Positions 48,168 through 57,895 are shown, counted from the stretch's first letter. The stretch: 64,000 nucleotides of DNA from Microbacterium croceum (GCF_023091245.1 NZ_JAHWXN010000001.1:2809988-2873987); one strand, 5' to 3'. A program made the numbers and translations. Notes: generated by a model not told the origin, from the sequence alone.

Positions 48168-49577
48168 TCAGAGCGGACGCTCGAGTCCGTTCATGCGCGT
48201 GAGCATGAGCGCCTCCGTCGCGACGGCATGGCGGAACGTATCCAGGTGCAGCGACTCGTTCGGGCTGTGCGCCCGCGAGTGCGGATCCTCGACACCTGTG
48301 ACCAGGATCTGCGCCTCGGGGAACTCCCGCACGAGGTCGGCGATGAATGGGATCGAGCCGCCGACGCCGAGGTCGACCGGTGCGACGCCATACCCATCGC
48401 GCATGGCGTCGCGTGTGAGGCCCACGGCCCAGCCTCCGGTGTCGACCAGGAAACCATCCCCCAGATCCACATCCGAGAACGTCAGTTCTGCTCCATACGG
48501 TGCATGCGCACGGAGGTGGCGCTCGAGAGCCGCATAGGCGTCCGCCCCACTCTGGCCCGGCGCGACTCGGGCGCTGAGCACCACCGTCGTCTCGGGCAGC
48601 AACGTGTTGGACGCGGCAGCCACGCTCGTCGTGTCGATGCCGATAATGGTGATGGCGGGCTTGTTCCAGATGCGACTGAGGATCGTCCCGTTGCCGATCG
48701 GCTGTGTCGTCGGCAGCAGCCCCGCCTCATCGCGAAGCGTCTCTTCCGCGTAGTCGGGCGTCGGCGAATCCCGCTCCGTGAGACCGTCGACCGCGACGGA
48801 GCCGTCGTCGTTCCAGAGCGTCGCGAGCAGCTTCACCGTCGCCATCATCGCGTCAGGAACCGCGCCCCCGAACATCCCGGAGTGGGATGCGTGATCCAGT
48901 GTGCGCACACGGAGGACGAAGCGCGCGTTGCCGCGCAGCGACACGGTCAGCCCGGGCGTGACGGAGTCCCAGTTGCCGGAGTCGGCCACCACGATGGCAT
49001 CGGCGCGCAGCGCTTCCTTGTTGTCCGCGAGGAACTGCGCGAAGGACGCGGAGCCGTACTCCTCCTCGCCCTCGATGAACAGCGCGATGCCCAGATCGAG
49101 GTCATCGCCGAGCACCTCGGATACGGCCCGGATCGAGGCGATGTGCGCCATGACGCCGGCCTTGTCGTCCGCGGCGCCCCGCCCGTACAGGCGTCCGTCG
49201 CGAACCGTGGGCTCGAATGGGGGCGTCTCCCAGAGCGCGTCATCCCCCGGAGGCTGCACATCGTGGTGCGCGTACAGCAAGATCGTCGGCCGGCCGTTGC
49301 GGGCGGCGCGGCTGGCGAGCACGGCTGGCTGGCCGAGTTCCTCGGTTCCGGGGATGGCCGCCCGCAGGACGCGCACCTCATCGAACACCCCGGTGTCCCT
49401 GGCGAGCGCCGCGACGGCATCAGCGCTGCGCTGCAACTGCGTCTGGTCGAATGCCGGCCAGGCCATGCCGGGGATGCGCACGAGATGGCCGAGGTCGGAG
49501 AGCGCGGCGGGGATTCCCTTCGCGACCGCCTCGAGGACAGCCGAGTCGGACGCACTGGGGAGAGCAGGAGAAGTCAT
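48168..49577 (-). CDS. M20 family dipeptidase
   Basis: 469-aa zinc exopeptidase. Metal-binding residues are in YAHHDVQPPG (H104, D106), GAADDKAG (bridging D137) and EGEEEYGS (E171, E172), with the lid/dimerisation domain in the middle and HSPNESL near the end carrying a last histidine. Typical of CNDP/PepV-like M20 dipeptidases acting in the cytoplasm. ATG 49577 (MTSPALPSAS) sits 7 nt after TAAGAT, a leaderless arrangement. Divergent from the DUF3043 gene. Confidence 0.93.
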   Translation of the reverse strand: MTSPALPSASDSAVLEAVAKGIPAALSDLGHLVRIPGMAWPAFDQTQLQRSADAVAALARDTGVFDEVRVLRAAIPGTEELGQPAVLASRAARNGRPTILLYAHHDVQPPGDDALWETPPFEPTVRDGRLYGRGAADDKAGVMAHIASIRAVSEVLGDDLDLGIALFIEGEEEYGSASFAQFLADNKEALRADAIVVADSGNWDSVTPGLTVSLRGNARFVLRVRTLDHASHSGMFGGAVPDAMMATVKLLATLWNDDGSVAVDGLTERDSPTPDYAEETLRDEAGLLPTTQPIGNGTILSRIWNKPAITIIGIDTTSVAAASNTLLPETTVVLSARVAPGQSGADAYAALERHLRAHAPYGAELTFSDVDLGDGFLVDTGGWAVGLTRDAMRDGYGVAPVDLGVGGSIPFIADLVREFPEAQILVTGVEDPHSRAHSPNESLHLDTFRHAVATEALMLTRMNGLERPL

Positions 49578-49584
49578 GCGAGTA

Positions 49585-49590
49585 ATCTTA
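49585..49590 (-). promoter_or_regulatory. -10 element of leaderless M20 peptidase promoter
   Basis: TAAGAT, 7 nt before the ATG on the minus strand. Confidence 0.5.
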
Positions 49591-49623
49591 AGGTGATCCA
49601 TCATCAGCGAACCGAGGAATCTC

Positions 49624-50196
49624 GTGGCCACTACCCCTGTCCCCCCATCGACGAACGACGACGCCCCCGAGACGACCGCCGTCGGAAAGGGCCGTGCGAC
49701 GCCGACCCGCGCGGAGCAGGAAGCGGCACGCCGCCGCCCCCTGGTCGCGAACACCAAGGAGGCGAAGGCCGCCGCACGCGCCGAGCTGAACGAGCGCCGC
49801 AACCGCGCCCAGGCCGGCATGGCCGCCGGTGAGGAGAAGTACCTTCCCGCCCGTGACAAGGGCCCCCAGCGCCGGTGGGTCCGTGACTACGTCGATGCCG
49901 GCTGGCACCCCGCGGAGTTCGTGATGGCCGTCATGGTGCTCGTCATCCTCGCCTCGCTCGTTCCCGCGCAGCTCGCGATCGCGTACTACGCCTACCTCGC
50001 GATGATGGCCTACCTGCTCATCGCGGTCGGCGGCATGATCCTGCTCGGACTGCGCGTCAAGCGCAAGGTCGCGGAGAAGTTCGGCAAGGAGCGCATGGAG
50101 CGCGGTCTCGGCTGGTACGCCGCGATGCGCGCACTCCAGATGCGCTTCATGCGCCTGCCGAAGCCGCAGGTCAAGCGCGGTCAGTACCCCGCCTGA
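49624..50196 (+). CDS. DUF3043 membrane protein
   Basis: 190 aa. A hydrophilic, basic N-terminal 95 residues (TPTRAEQEAARRRPLVANTKEAK) contain the DUF3043 signature KGPQRRWVRDYVDAGW. Two membrane helices follow (about 100-120 and 125-145) with a basic cytoplasmic tail. Conserved in actinobacteria, function unknown. GTG 49624 with GAGGAA upstream. Confidence 0.88.
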   Translation: MATTPVPPSTNDDAPETTAVGKGRATPTRAEQEAARRRPLVANTKEAKAAARAELNERRNRAQAGMAAGEEKYLPARDKGPQRRWVRDYVDAGWHPAEFVMAVMVLVILASLVPAQLAIAYYAYLAMMAYLLIAVGGMILLGLRVKRKVAEKFGKERMERGLGWYAAMRALQMRFMRLPKPQVKRGQYPA

Positions 50197-50214
50197 CCCT
50201 CCGCACTCCACGAA

Positions 50215-50249
50215 GAAGGCCTCCGCGCTCGACAGAGCAGGAGGCCTTC
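50215..50249. terminator. Bidirectional hairpin between DUF3043 gene and pyrD
   Basis: 10-bp stem GAAGGCCTCC (50215-50224) with its complement at 50240-50249, plus an inner GCTC/GAGC pairing. Confidence 0.7.
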
Positions 50250-50262
50250 GTCGTATGTCGTG

Positions 50263-51285
50263 TCAGCGCGCGACGAGGCCGCGGTTGATCTCGCGTCCCC
50301 AGAACGGTCCGCGGTAGAGGAAGGCCGTGTACCCCTGCACCAGGTTCGCCCCGGCGTCCAGGCGCTCCTGCACGTCGGCGGGCGTCTCCACTCCCCCGAC
50401 GGCGATCACGCAGAACTCGGCAGGAACCGCGGCGCGCACGAGGCGCAGGACCTGCAGAGAGCGCTCCTTGAGCGGCGCACCCGAGAGGCCGCCTGCGCCG
50501 GCGGCCTCGACCGTCGCTGCATCGGTCAACAATCCCTCGCGACTGATGGTGGTGTTGTGCGCGATGATGCCATCCAGTCCTTCGGCGACGGCGAGCTCGG
50601 CGATCGCCGTGATCTCCTCGTTCGGGAGGTCGGGGGCGATCTTCACCAGTAGCGGAGTCGCACCGGCGGCCGCGCGCACGGCGCGCAACAGCGGAGCGAG
50701 GGTCTCGACCGCCTGCAGTCCGCGCAGTCCCGGGGTGTTCGGCGATGAGACGTTGACCGCGAGATAGTCGGCGAGCGGGGCCAGACGCGTGGCGGAGGCC
50801 ACGTAATCCGCGGTGGCGTTCTCGACGTCGACGACCCGGCTCTTGCCGATGTTGACGCCGATCACGGTATCGGGGGCGCCGCGACGCAGCGAGGCCAGTC
50901 GCCGGGCAGCGGCATCGGCACCGGCGTTGTTGAAGCCCATGCGGTTGATCACCGCGCGGTCGGCGATCAACCGGAACAGACGCGGCTTCGGGTTGCCCTC
51001 CTGCGGGATCGCCGTGACCGTGCCGACCTCGACGTGACCGAAGCCGAGCGCGGCGAGCCCCCGCACGCCGACCGCATTCTTGTCGAAACCGGCGGCGACG
51101 CCGAACGGCGACGGGAAGGTCAGACCGAGCGCCTCGACCCGCAGCGACGGGTCCGGGCGCGTGAGTGCACGCGTCGCCCACGAGAACGGGGGCGTGCCGA
51201 GCACACGGATCACCGCCATGCCGGCGTGATGGGCGAACTCGGGGTCGAAGCGCGACAGGACAGCGCGGAAGAGCAGCGGATACAT
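50263..51285 (-). CDS. pyrD: Dihydroorotate dehydrogenase (quinone), class 2
   Basis: Pyrimidine-synthesis flavoenzyme reducing quinone. 340 aa. The N-terminal amphipathic helix (MYPLLFRAVLSRFDPEFAHH) is the membrane-binding feature of class 2. FMN-site blocks are GFDKNAVGV, NRMGFNNAGAD, VNVSSPNTPGL with the catalytic serine, and VGGVETPADV. ATG 51285 lies 7 nt after TAATCT, whose TAA is also the stop codon of nrdR. The frame is open further upstream through nrdR, but that is not coding. Confidence 0.95.
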   Translation of the reverse strand: MYPLLFRAVLSRFDPEFAHHAGMAVIRVLGTPPFSWATRALTRPDPSLRVEALGLTFPSPFGVAAGFDKNAVGVRGLAALGFGHVEVGTVTAIPQEGNPKPRLFRLIADRAVINRMGFNNAGADAAARRLASLRRGAPDTVIGVNIGKSRVVDVENATADYVASATRLAPLADYLAVNVSSPNTPGLRGLQAVETLAPLLRAVRAAAGATPLLVKIAPDLPNEEITAIAELAVAEGLDGIIAHNTTISREGLLTDAATVEAAGAGGLSGAPLKERSLQVLRLVRAAVPAEFCVIAVGGVETPADVQERLDAGANLVQGYTAFLYRGPFWGREINRGLVAR

Positions 51286-51292
51286 CCCTGCC

Positions 51293-51298
51293 AGATTA
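51293..51298 (-). promoter_or_regulatory. -10 element of leaderless pyrD promoter
   Basis: TAATCT, 7 nt before the pyrD ATG; its first three bases are the nrdR stop codon. Confidence 0.45.
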
Positions 51299-51766
51299 CC
51301 GGTCGACGGACTCCCGCTCCGCGTGATCGGCGCGAAGGTCGGTGATGGCGCTCTCGAAGTCCTCGAGGGAGTCGAATGCCTGATACACGCTCGCGAACCG
51401 GAGGAAGGCCACCTCGTCCAGGTCGCGCAGCGGACCAAGGATCGCGAGACCGATCTCGTTCGTGTCGAGCTGGGACACTCCGGTCTGGCGCACGGCCTCC
51501 TCGACACGCTGGGCCAGGATCGCCAGGTCCGCCTCGGTGACGGGGCGCCCCTGACACGCCTTCCGGACGCCGGAGATCACCTTCTCTCGGCTGAACGGCT
51601 CCATCACGCCCGAACGCTTGATGACATTGAGGCTCGCCGTCTCCGTCGTCGTGAAACGCCCCCCGCACTCGGGGCACTGCCGACGTCGACGAATCGACAG
51701 ACCGTCATCGCTGGTGCGCGAATCGATCACGCGAGAGTCGGAATGGCGGCAGAAAGGGCAATGCAT
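51296..51766 (-). CDS. nrdR: Transcriptional repressor NrdR
   Basis: Represses ribonucleotide reductase genes according to ATP/dATP levels. 156 aa. Zinc ribbon C3, C6, C31, C34 (CPFC, CPEC), then an ATP-cone domain ([20 protein letters not shown]). ATG 51766 follows TAGGTT by 6 nt, suggesting a leaderless message starting inside the short gap after hisD. Confidence 0.96.
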   Translation of the reverse strand: MHCPFCRHSDSRVIDSRTSDDGLSIRRRRQCPECGGRFTTTETASLNVIKRSGVMEPFSREKVISGVRKACQGRPVTEADLAILAQRVEEAVRQTGVSQLDTNEIGLAILGPLRDLDEVAFLRFASVYQAFDSLEDFESAITDLRADHAERESVDR

Positions 51767-51772
51767 CTGTCT

Positions 51773-51778
51773 AACCTA
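51773..51778 (-). promoter_or_regulatory. -10 element of leaderless nrdR promoter
   Basis: TAGGTT, 6 nt before the nrdR ATG, overlapping the hisD stop region. Confidence 0.4.
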
Positions 51779-53080
51779 CGCCGTGAAACGAGCCTCGATC
51801 GCCTCGCCGTGCGCCGGGAGCACCTCGGCGTTCGCCAGCGCGACCACACCGTCCCGCACCGCGGCGAGAGCCTCGCGGTCGTACGAGATGACCTGCTGCG
51901 GACGCAGGAAGGTGTAGGCGCCGAGCCCGGGGGCATAGCGGGCCTGGCCGCCCGTCGGCAGGACATGGTTGCTCCCGGCCATGTAGTCGCCCAGGCTGAC
52001 GGGAGTCTGATCACCGACGAAGACCGCACCAGCACTCGTGAAGAGCGATGCCACGGAGGCCGCATCGGCCACGTGGAGCTCCAGGTGCTCGGGAGCATAG
52101 GCGTTGCTGAATGCCGTCGCCATGGACAGGTCGTCGACCAGCACGATGGCGGACTGCGGCCCGTCCAGGGCCACCCCGACGCGCACACTGTGGCGCGTGG
52201 ACGCTGCCTGGCGCTCCAGTTCGGCATCGACGGCGGCGACGAGCTCCGGGGCATACGTGACGAGCACCGCGGACGCCTGCTCGTCGTGCTCTGCCTGGCT
52301 GATCAGGTCGGCCGCGATCAGACGCGGGTCGGCATCGGCATCGGCCACGATCAAGATCTCGGTCGCTCCTGCTTCGGAGTCCGTCCCGACGACGCCGGCG
52401 ACGGCGCGCTTGGCGGAGGCGACATAGTTGTTCCCCGGCCCGGAGACCACGTCCACCGGATCCAATCCGATAGCGGGCACGCCCCACGCGAGAGCACCGA
52501 TGGCCCCCGCGCCCCCGATCGCGTACACCTCGGTGACTCCGAGCAGCCCGGCGGCGGCGAGGATCGTCGGGTGGATCCTCCCGTCGTAGTCCGCCTGCGG
52601 CGGCGATGCCAGCGCGATCTGCTGCACACCAGCCACCTGCGCGGGCACGACGTTCATGACGACGCTCGAGGCGAGCGGGGCTTTTCCGCCGGGGATGTAC
52701 ACGCCGGCGCGCGAGACCGGCTGCCAGCGCTGCAGAATCTGTGCTCCCGGCCCGATCGTCGTGGTCTGCGCCGCGGGAACCTGCGCCGCAGACCCCTGCC
52801 GCACGCGGGCGATCGCCTCCTCGAGCGCCGCTCTCACGGCGGGCTCGACGCAAGCCAGTGCCTCTTCGATGTGTTCGGCGGGCACACGCACGGCGTGACC
52901 GGAGACGCGGTCGAACTTCTCCGCTTGTTCCCGCAACGCGGCCTCACCGCGCTCGCGCACGTCCTCGACGATGCGGGCGGCGGTCTCGAGAGCTTCCGCC
53001 CTCGCCTGGGCGGCGCGAGGTACCGCCGCGAGCATGCCTGCCGGCGAGAGCTCGCGCCCCCGCAGATCGATGGTGCGCAC
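51776..53080 (-). CDS. hisD: Histidinol dehydrogenase
   Basis: Last two steps of histidine synthesis: oxidises histidinol to histidine with NAD and zinc. 434 aa. Signature motifs are GGKAPLASSVVMNVVPAQ, YAIGGAGAIGALAWG and the catalytic region AEHDEQASAVLVT with a conserved acid-His pair, then PEHLELHV. GTG 53080 (MRTIDLRG) follows AAGGG and leaves 2 nt after the upstream gene; a TTG at 53086 overlapping that stop as TTGA is an alternative. Confidence 0.95.
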   Translation of the reverse strand: MRTIDLRGRELSPAGMLAAVPRAAQARAEALETAARIVEDVRERGEAALREQAEKFDRVSGHAVRVPAEHIEEALACVEPAVRAALEEAIARVRQGSAAQVPAAQTTTIGPGAQILQRWQPVSRAGVYIPGGKAPLASSVVMNVVPAQVAGVQQIALASPPQADYDGRIHPTILAAAGLLGVTEVYAIGGAGAIGALAWGVPAIGLDPVDVVSGPGNNYVASAKRAVAGVVGTDSEAGATEILIVADADADPRLIAADLISQAEHDEQASAVLVTYAPELVAAVDAELERQAASTRHSVRVGVALDGPQSAIVLVDDLSMATAFSNAYAPEHLELHVADAASVASLFTSAGAVFVGDQTPVSLGDYMAGSNHVLPTGGQARYAPGLGAYTFLRPQQVISYDREALAAVRDGVVALANAEVLPAHGEAIEARFTA

Positions 53081-53082
53081 TG

Positions 53083-54285
53083 TCAACCCTTCGTGATGTC
53101 TGAGATGTCGTGGAGATAGCCGATGCGGCCGTCGTCATGACGGACCACGAACGCGCCACCCCGGTCCTCGATCACGAGGGCCCAGGCGCTCGGACCGATG
53201 CGGAACAGCGGTTCGCCGCGCTCATCGTGCACATCGCGCTCGGACGGCGCCAGGATCCAGAACGGCTGCGCCACCTCCGGGGCTGCCTCACGAGGGTTCG
53301 TGGCCTCGACATCTGGTTCATCGATGAACTGCTCGTCGCTGATCACATCGGTGTCGGCAGAACCGGCGGTCTCCACGGTCTGCGCGGTCTCCAGGAGAGA
53401 CTCGATGCTGCCGGTGTCGGAGACGATCTCCTGGTTGCGTGAGCGCCGGGAGTACGTCGGCACGTAGTCCTCGTCGGCAGTCGTGTCTTCGGTTCCGGTG
53501 TCGCCGCCGGACACGTGCGATGCGATCGGAACCTGCGCGGCGAGGTCGAGCCGCGCCACCTCGTCGGTGGCCTGGCGCCCGGTGAGCTCGACGTCGAGGT
53601 CGACCACCTCGACGGCGTGCGTCGCCGGTGCCGCATCATCATCGGATACAGCTGCATCAGGCTCAGCATCCGACTGCGGCAACTCGTCTACGACGACAGC
53701 GGGCTCGGGTCGCGGACGCGGGATCACGGGACGCACCGGATTGGCGTTGCGGTGCGCGAGCGTCACCAAGCGACCGTGGAAGTCTTCCTTGAGACCGGGG
53801 ATGATCGGGGCGAATACGGTGAGCACCACCAGCGCGAGCGTGGCGAGCAGCTGGACGACGCCGCCCCACCACAGGCTGAACACACCCACCTCGATCGCGG
53901 ACGACACCGCACTCCAGAGCAGACCGACCCAGAAGACCGCGGCGACCGAGAACGCCACCGAGGCGAACTGATCGATGCCCAGAGAACCGACCCGGCGGAT
54001 TCCCTCCGGCGAGAAACGACGCAGGACCAGGAGGAACACCGCGACCGTCGGCACCCCGATGGGGAGGATCCACTGGATGCCGGTACCCCAGATCGAGACG
54101 CCCTGCGCGAAGGGGAAGAAGGAGATGACGAAGGCGACCGACCAGACGCCGACGATGAGCAGTTCGCGCAGCGTGAACCCGAGGATGCCGAACTCGGGTG
54201 TGACGTCGTCGTCGTAGAGCACACCGTCATCATCGATGAACGGCTCGCTCTCCGGGTCTGGGATCTCAGGGAGTTCCGTGCTCAT
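53083..54285 (-). CDS. Membrane protein of unknown function with acidic C-terminal region
   Basis: 400 aa. ATG 54285 (MSTELPEIPDPE) with AAAGGA 7 nt upstream. An acidic start is followed by four predicted membrane helices within about 35-165 (LRELLIVGVWSVAFVIS; GIQWILPIGVPTVAVFLLVL; FASVAFSVAAVFWVGLLW; GVVQLLATLALVVLTVF). A long acidic, low-complexity cytoplasmic region and a folded C-terminal end (HDERGEPLFRIGPSAWALVIEDRGGAFVVRHDDG) come after. It is on the same strand between dnaE and hisD. I do not recognise the family. Confidence 0.8.
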   Translation of the reverse strand: MSTELPEIPDPESEPFIDDDGVLYDDDVTPEFGILGFTLRELLIVGVWSVAFVISFFPFAQGVSIWGTGIQWILPIGVPTVAVFLLVLRRFSPEGIRRVGSLGIDQFASVAFSVAAVFWVGLLWSAVSSAIEVGVFSLWWGGVVQLLATLALVVLTVFAPIIPGLKEDFHGRLVTLAHRNANPVRPVIPRPRPEPAVVVDELPQSDAEPDAAVSDDDAAPATHAVEVVDLDVELTGRQATDEVARLDLAAQVPIASHVSGGDTGTEDTTADEDYVPTYSRRSRNQEIVSDTGSIESLLETAQTVETAGSADTDVISDEQFIDEPDVEATNPREAAPEVAQPFWILAPSERDVHDERGEPLFRIGPSAWALVIEDRGGAFVVRHDDGRIGYLHDISDITKG

Positions 54286-54357
54286 CAGTATTCCTTTCGT
54301 CACGGTGCATGACAGGGAGGGGCCTCATGCTTCCCGACGGCTCACGATCCTACCCGC

Positions 54358-57300
54358 TCACCCCAGGCAGGTCGGCCCGAGCAGCGACTTGAGGTCGCCG
54401 AACAGGTCGGCCGTGACCTTCACCGGCATCGGCACGTCGAAGACCTTCGCGACACCTCCCCGGTGCACTCGGAGCACCACCTCGGTCTCGCCTTTATGGC
54501 GTCGGAGGATCTCTGCAAGCTCATTCATCGCCCGCTCGGTCGCCCGCTGCTCGGCAAGCACGAGCGATAGCGGACCCGCGGCATCGAACGACCCGATGTC
54601 CGGCGAGAACGCCGATTGCGCGTGCAGATTGAGTCCGTCGTCGCGCCTCGAGACGCGACCGCGGACCGCGAGGATCGAGTCCTGCTGCAGAGTGTGCTGG
54701 AACTCGGTGTAGGTCTTGCCCATGAACATCACGGTGACCTCGCCGTTGAAGTCCTCGACGGTGATCATGCCGTACGGATTCCCACTCGCCTTCGCGACAC
54801 GATGCTGGACGCTGGTGACGAGTCCGGCCACGGTGACCTGGTCGCCGTCCTGCAGGTCTTCCGAGTTGTTGAGGTCGTGGATCGAGATCGATGCGTGCTT
54901 TGCGAGCGGCACTTCCAGACCGGCGAGCGGATGATCCGACACGTAGAGCCCGAGCATCTCGCGCTCGAAGGCGAGCTTGTCCTTCTTGATCCACTCGGGG
55001 CGCGCAGGGACCTTCGCAGGAGCCGCCTCCTCCATGCCGTCGTAGAGGCTGTCGAAATCGAAGCCGATGGCACCTTGAGCTTCGTTGCGCTTGCGGTCCA
55101 CGGCCGCCTCGACCGCGTCCTCGTGGATCTCCATGAGAGCACGACGCGTGTCGCCCATGGTGTCGAAGGCACCGGCCTTGATGAGGGACTCCACTGTGCG
55201 CTTGTTCGAGACGTGCAGCGGAACCTTGTCGAGGAAGTGGTGGAACGACGTGAACCGCTCGTCCTTCCGCGCGTTGACGATGCCCTCCACCACGTTGCTG
55301 CCGACGTTGCGGACGGCGCCGAGTCCGAAGCGGATGTCGTCACCGACGGCCGCGAAGAAGTTGATCGACTCGGAAACATCGGGGGGAAGCACCTTGATGC
55401 CCATGCGGCGGCACTCGTTCAGATACAGCGCCATCTTGTCCTTGGAGTCGCCGACGCTGGTGAGGAGCGCGGCCATGTACTCGGCCGGGTAGTGCGCCTT
55501 GAGATAGGCCGTCCAATACGACACCACGCCGTAGGCCGCGGAGTGGGCTTTGTTGAAGGCGTAATCGGAGAACGGCAGCAGGATCTCCCAGAGCGCATTC
55601 ACTGCTCCGTCCGAGTAGCCGTTCGCGCGCATTCCCGCTTGGAAGCCCTCGAACTGCTTGTCCAGCTCCGACTTCTTCTTCTTACCCATCGCGCGACGGA
55701 GGATGTCTGCTTGACCGAGCGAGAAGCCTGCGACGCGCTGGGCGATCGCCATCACCTGCTCCTGATAGATGATCAGACCGTAGGATTCCTCGAGGATGTC
55801 GGCGAGCGACTCCTCGAACTCCGGGTGGATCGGCGTGATCGGTTGCGCCCCGTTCTTGCGGAGCGCATAGTTCGTGTGCGAGTTGGCGCCCATGGGGCCA
55901 GGGCGATACAGGGCGATGAGCGCCGAGATGTCACCGAAGTTGTCGGGTCGCATCAATCGCATGAGCGAGCGCATGGGCCCGCCGTCGAGCTGGAACACGC
56001 CGAGGGACTCTCCGCGTCCGAGCAGGTCGTATGCACCCTGATCGTCCAGCGCCAGGTGCTCGAGGTCGAGCTCCTCACCACGGTTCGTGCGGATGTTGTC
56101 GAGCGCATCGGAGATGATCGTCAGGTTGCGCAGCCCGAGGAAGTCCATCTTGATCAGGCCGAGGGACTCGCACGACGGGTAGTCGAACTGTGTGACGATC
56201 TGGCCATCCTGCTCGCGGCGCATGATCGGGATGATGTCGAGCAGCGGCTCGGACGACATGATGACGCCGGCCGCGTGCACGCCCCACTGGCGCTTCAGCC
56301 CCTCGAGGCCGATCGCGCGATCGAACACCGTCTTCGCCTCCGGATCGGTGTCGATGAGCGCACGGAACTCGCTCGCCTCCTTGTACCGAGGGTGCGCGGA
56401 GTCGAACATGCCATCGAGCGGCATGTCCTTGCCCATCACGGGCGGAGGCATCGCCTTGGTGAGACGCTCCCCCATGCTGAAGGGGAATCCGAGCACTCGC
56501 CCGGCGTCCTTCAGCGCCTGCTTGGACTTGATGGTGCCGTACGTGACGATCTGCGCGACGCGCTCGGAGCCGTACTTCTCCGTGACGTAGTCGATGACCT
56601 CGCCACGGCGACGGTCATCGAAGTCGACGTCGAAGTCAGGCATCGAGACGCGGTCCGGGTTGAGGAACCGCTCGAAGATCAGGCCGTGCTCGAGCGGGTC
56701 GAGGTCGGTGATCCTCATCGCGTAGGCGACCATCGAGCCGGCGCCGGAACCACGGCCGGGACCGACACGGATGCCGTTGTCCTTCGCCCAGTTGATGAAG
56801 TCGGCGACCACAAGGAAGTAGCCGGGGAAGCCCATCTGCAGGATGATGCCGGTCTCGTACTCTGCCTGCTTGCGCACCTTGTCGGGGATGCCGGCGGGGT
56901 ACCGGTAGTGGAGGCCGGCTTCGACCTCCTTGATGAGCCAGCTGTCCTCGGTCTCGCCGTCGGGGACAGGGAACCGGGGCATGTAGTTCGCCGCCGTGTT
57001 GAACTCCACCTCGCAGCGTTCCGCGATCAGCAGCGTGTTGTCGCAGGCCTCTGGGTGGTCGCGGAAGAGCTGGCGCATCTCTGCGGCGGTCTTGATGTAG
57101 TACCCGTCGCCGTCGAACTTGAAGCGGTTCGGGTCGTCCATGGTCGAACCGGACTGCACGCAGAGCAGCGCGGCGTGCGCGTCGGCCTCGTGCTGGTGCG
57201 TGTAGTGCGAATCGTTGGTACCGACGAGCGGGATGTTCAGGTCTTTCGCCAGACGCAGCAGGTCCGTCATCACGCGTCGCTCGATCGACAGACCATGGTC

Positions 57301-57876
57301 CATGATCTCGGCGAAGTAGTTCTCCCTGCCGAAAAGGTCCTGGAACTCGGCGGCGGCGGCTCTGGCGGCATCGTACTGACCGAGACGAAGGCGGGTCTGG
57401 ATCTCGCCGGAGGGGCAGCCGGTCGTCGCGATCAACCCCTTCGAGTACGTCTGGAGCAGCTCGCGGTCCATGCGCGGCTTGAAGTAGTACCCCTCCATGC
57501 TCGACAACGAGCTGAGCCGGAAGAGGTTGTGCATCCCCTCGGTGCTCTGGCTCCACATCGTCATGTGGGTGTAGGCACCGGAACCGGAGACATCGTCGCT
57601 CTTCTGGTCGGGAGAGCCCCACTGCACCCGGGTCTTGTCGCTGCGGTGGGTGCCGGGAGTGACATACGCCTCCAGGCCGATGATGGGCTTCACCCCCGCC
57701 GCGTTGGCGGCCTTGTAGAACTCGAAGGCGGCGAAGGTGTTGCCGTGGTCGGTCACCGCGATGGCCGGCATGCCGTACTCCGCGGCCGCCTGCGTCATGG
57801 ATCCGATCTTCGCCGCGCCGTCCAGCATCGAGTACTCGCTGTGGACGTGCAGATGGACGAAGGAGTCGGATGCCAT
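54358..57876 (-). CDS. dnaE: DNA polymerase III alpha subunit
   Basis: Main replicative polymerase, 1172 aa, the DnaE1 size. The N-terminal PHP domain begins HLHVHSEYSMLDG with proofreading-type metal residues. Catalytic aspartates are in PDFDVDF at 413-419. Then the fingers region, a helix-hairpin-helix and the C-terminal OB fold (QVTVAGLVTSVQHRV). ATG 57876 (MASDSFVHLHVHSEYS) lies 7 nt after TAGAAT, indicating a leaderless message; an in-frame upstream ATG is then excluded. Confidence 0.97.
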   Translation of the reverse strand: MASDSFVHLHVHSEYSMLDGAAKIGSMTQAAAEYGMPAIAVTDHGNTFAAFEFYKAANAAGVKPIIGLEAYVTPGTHRSDKTRVQWGSPDQKSDDVSGSGAYTHMTMWSQSTEGMHNLFRLSSLSSMEGYYFKPRMDRELLQTYSKGLIATTGCPSGEIQTRLRLGQYDAARAAAAEFQDLFGRENYFAEIMDHGLSIERRVMTDLLRLAKDLNIPLVGTNDSHYTHQHEADAHAALLCVQSGSTMDDPNRFKFDGDGYYIKTAAEMRQLFRDHPEACDNTLLIAERCEVEFNTAANYMPRFPVPDGETEDSWLIKEVEAGLHYRYPAGIPDKVRKQAEYETGIILQMGFPGYFLVVADFINWAKDNGIRVGPGRGSGAGSMVAYAMRITDLDPLEHGLIFERFLNPDRVSMPDFDVDFDDRRRGEVIDYVTEKYGSERVAQIVTYGTIKSKQALKDAGRVLGFPFSMGERLTKAMPPPVMGKDMPLDGMFDSAHPRYKEASEFRALIDTDPEAKTVFDRAIGLEGLKRQWGVHAAGVIMSSEPLLDIIPIMRREQDGQIVTQFDYPSCESLGLIKMDFLGLRNLTIISDALDNIRTNRGEELDLEHLALDDQGAYDLLGRGESLGVFQLDGGPMRSLMRLMRPDNFGDISALIALYRPGPMGANSHTNYALRKNGAQPITPIHPEFEESLADILEESYGLIIYQEQVMAIAQRVAGFSLGQADILRRAMGKKKKSELDKQFEGFQAGMRANGYSDGAVNALWEILLPFSDYAFNKAHSAAYGVVSYWTAYLKAHYPAEYMAALLTSVGDSKDKMALYLNECRRMGIKVLPPDVSESINFFAAVGDDIRFGLGAVRNVGSNVVEGIVNARKDERFTSFHHFLDKVPLHVSNKRTVESLIKAGAFDTMGDTRRALMEIHEDAVEAAVDRKRNEAQGAIGFDFDSLYDGMEEAAPAKVPARPEWIKKDKLAFEREMLGLYVSDHPLAGLEVPLAKHASISIHDLNNSEDLQDGDQVTVAGLVTSVQHRVAKASGNPYGMITVEDFNGEVTVMFMGKTYTEFQHTLQQDSILAVRGRVSRRDDGLNLHAQSAFSPDIGSFDAAGPLSLVLAEQRATERAMNELAEILRRHKGETEVVLRVHRGGVAKVFDVPMPVKVTADLFGDLKSLLGPTCLG

Positions 57877-57883
57877 GGGTTCG

Positions 57884-57889
57884 ATTCTA
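57884..57889 (-). promoter_or_regulatory. -10 element of leaderless dnaE promoter
   Basis: TAGAAT, 7 nt before the dnaE ATG on the minus strand. Confidence 0.5.
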
Positions 57890-57895
57890 CGGCGA

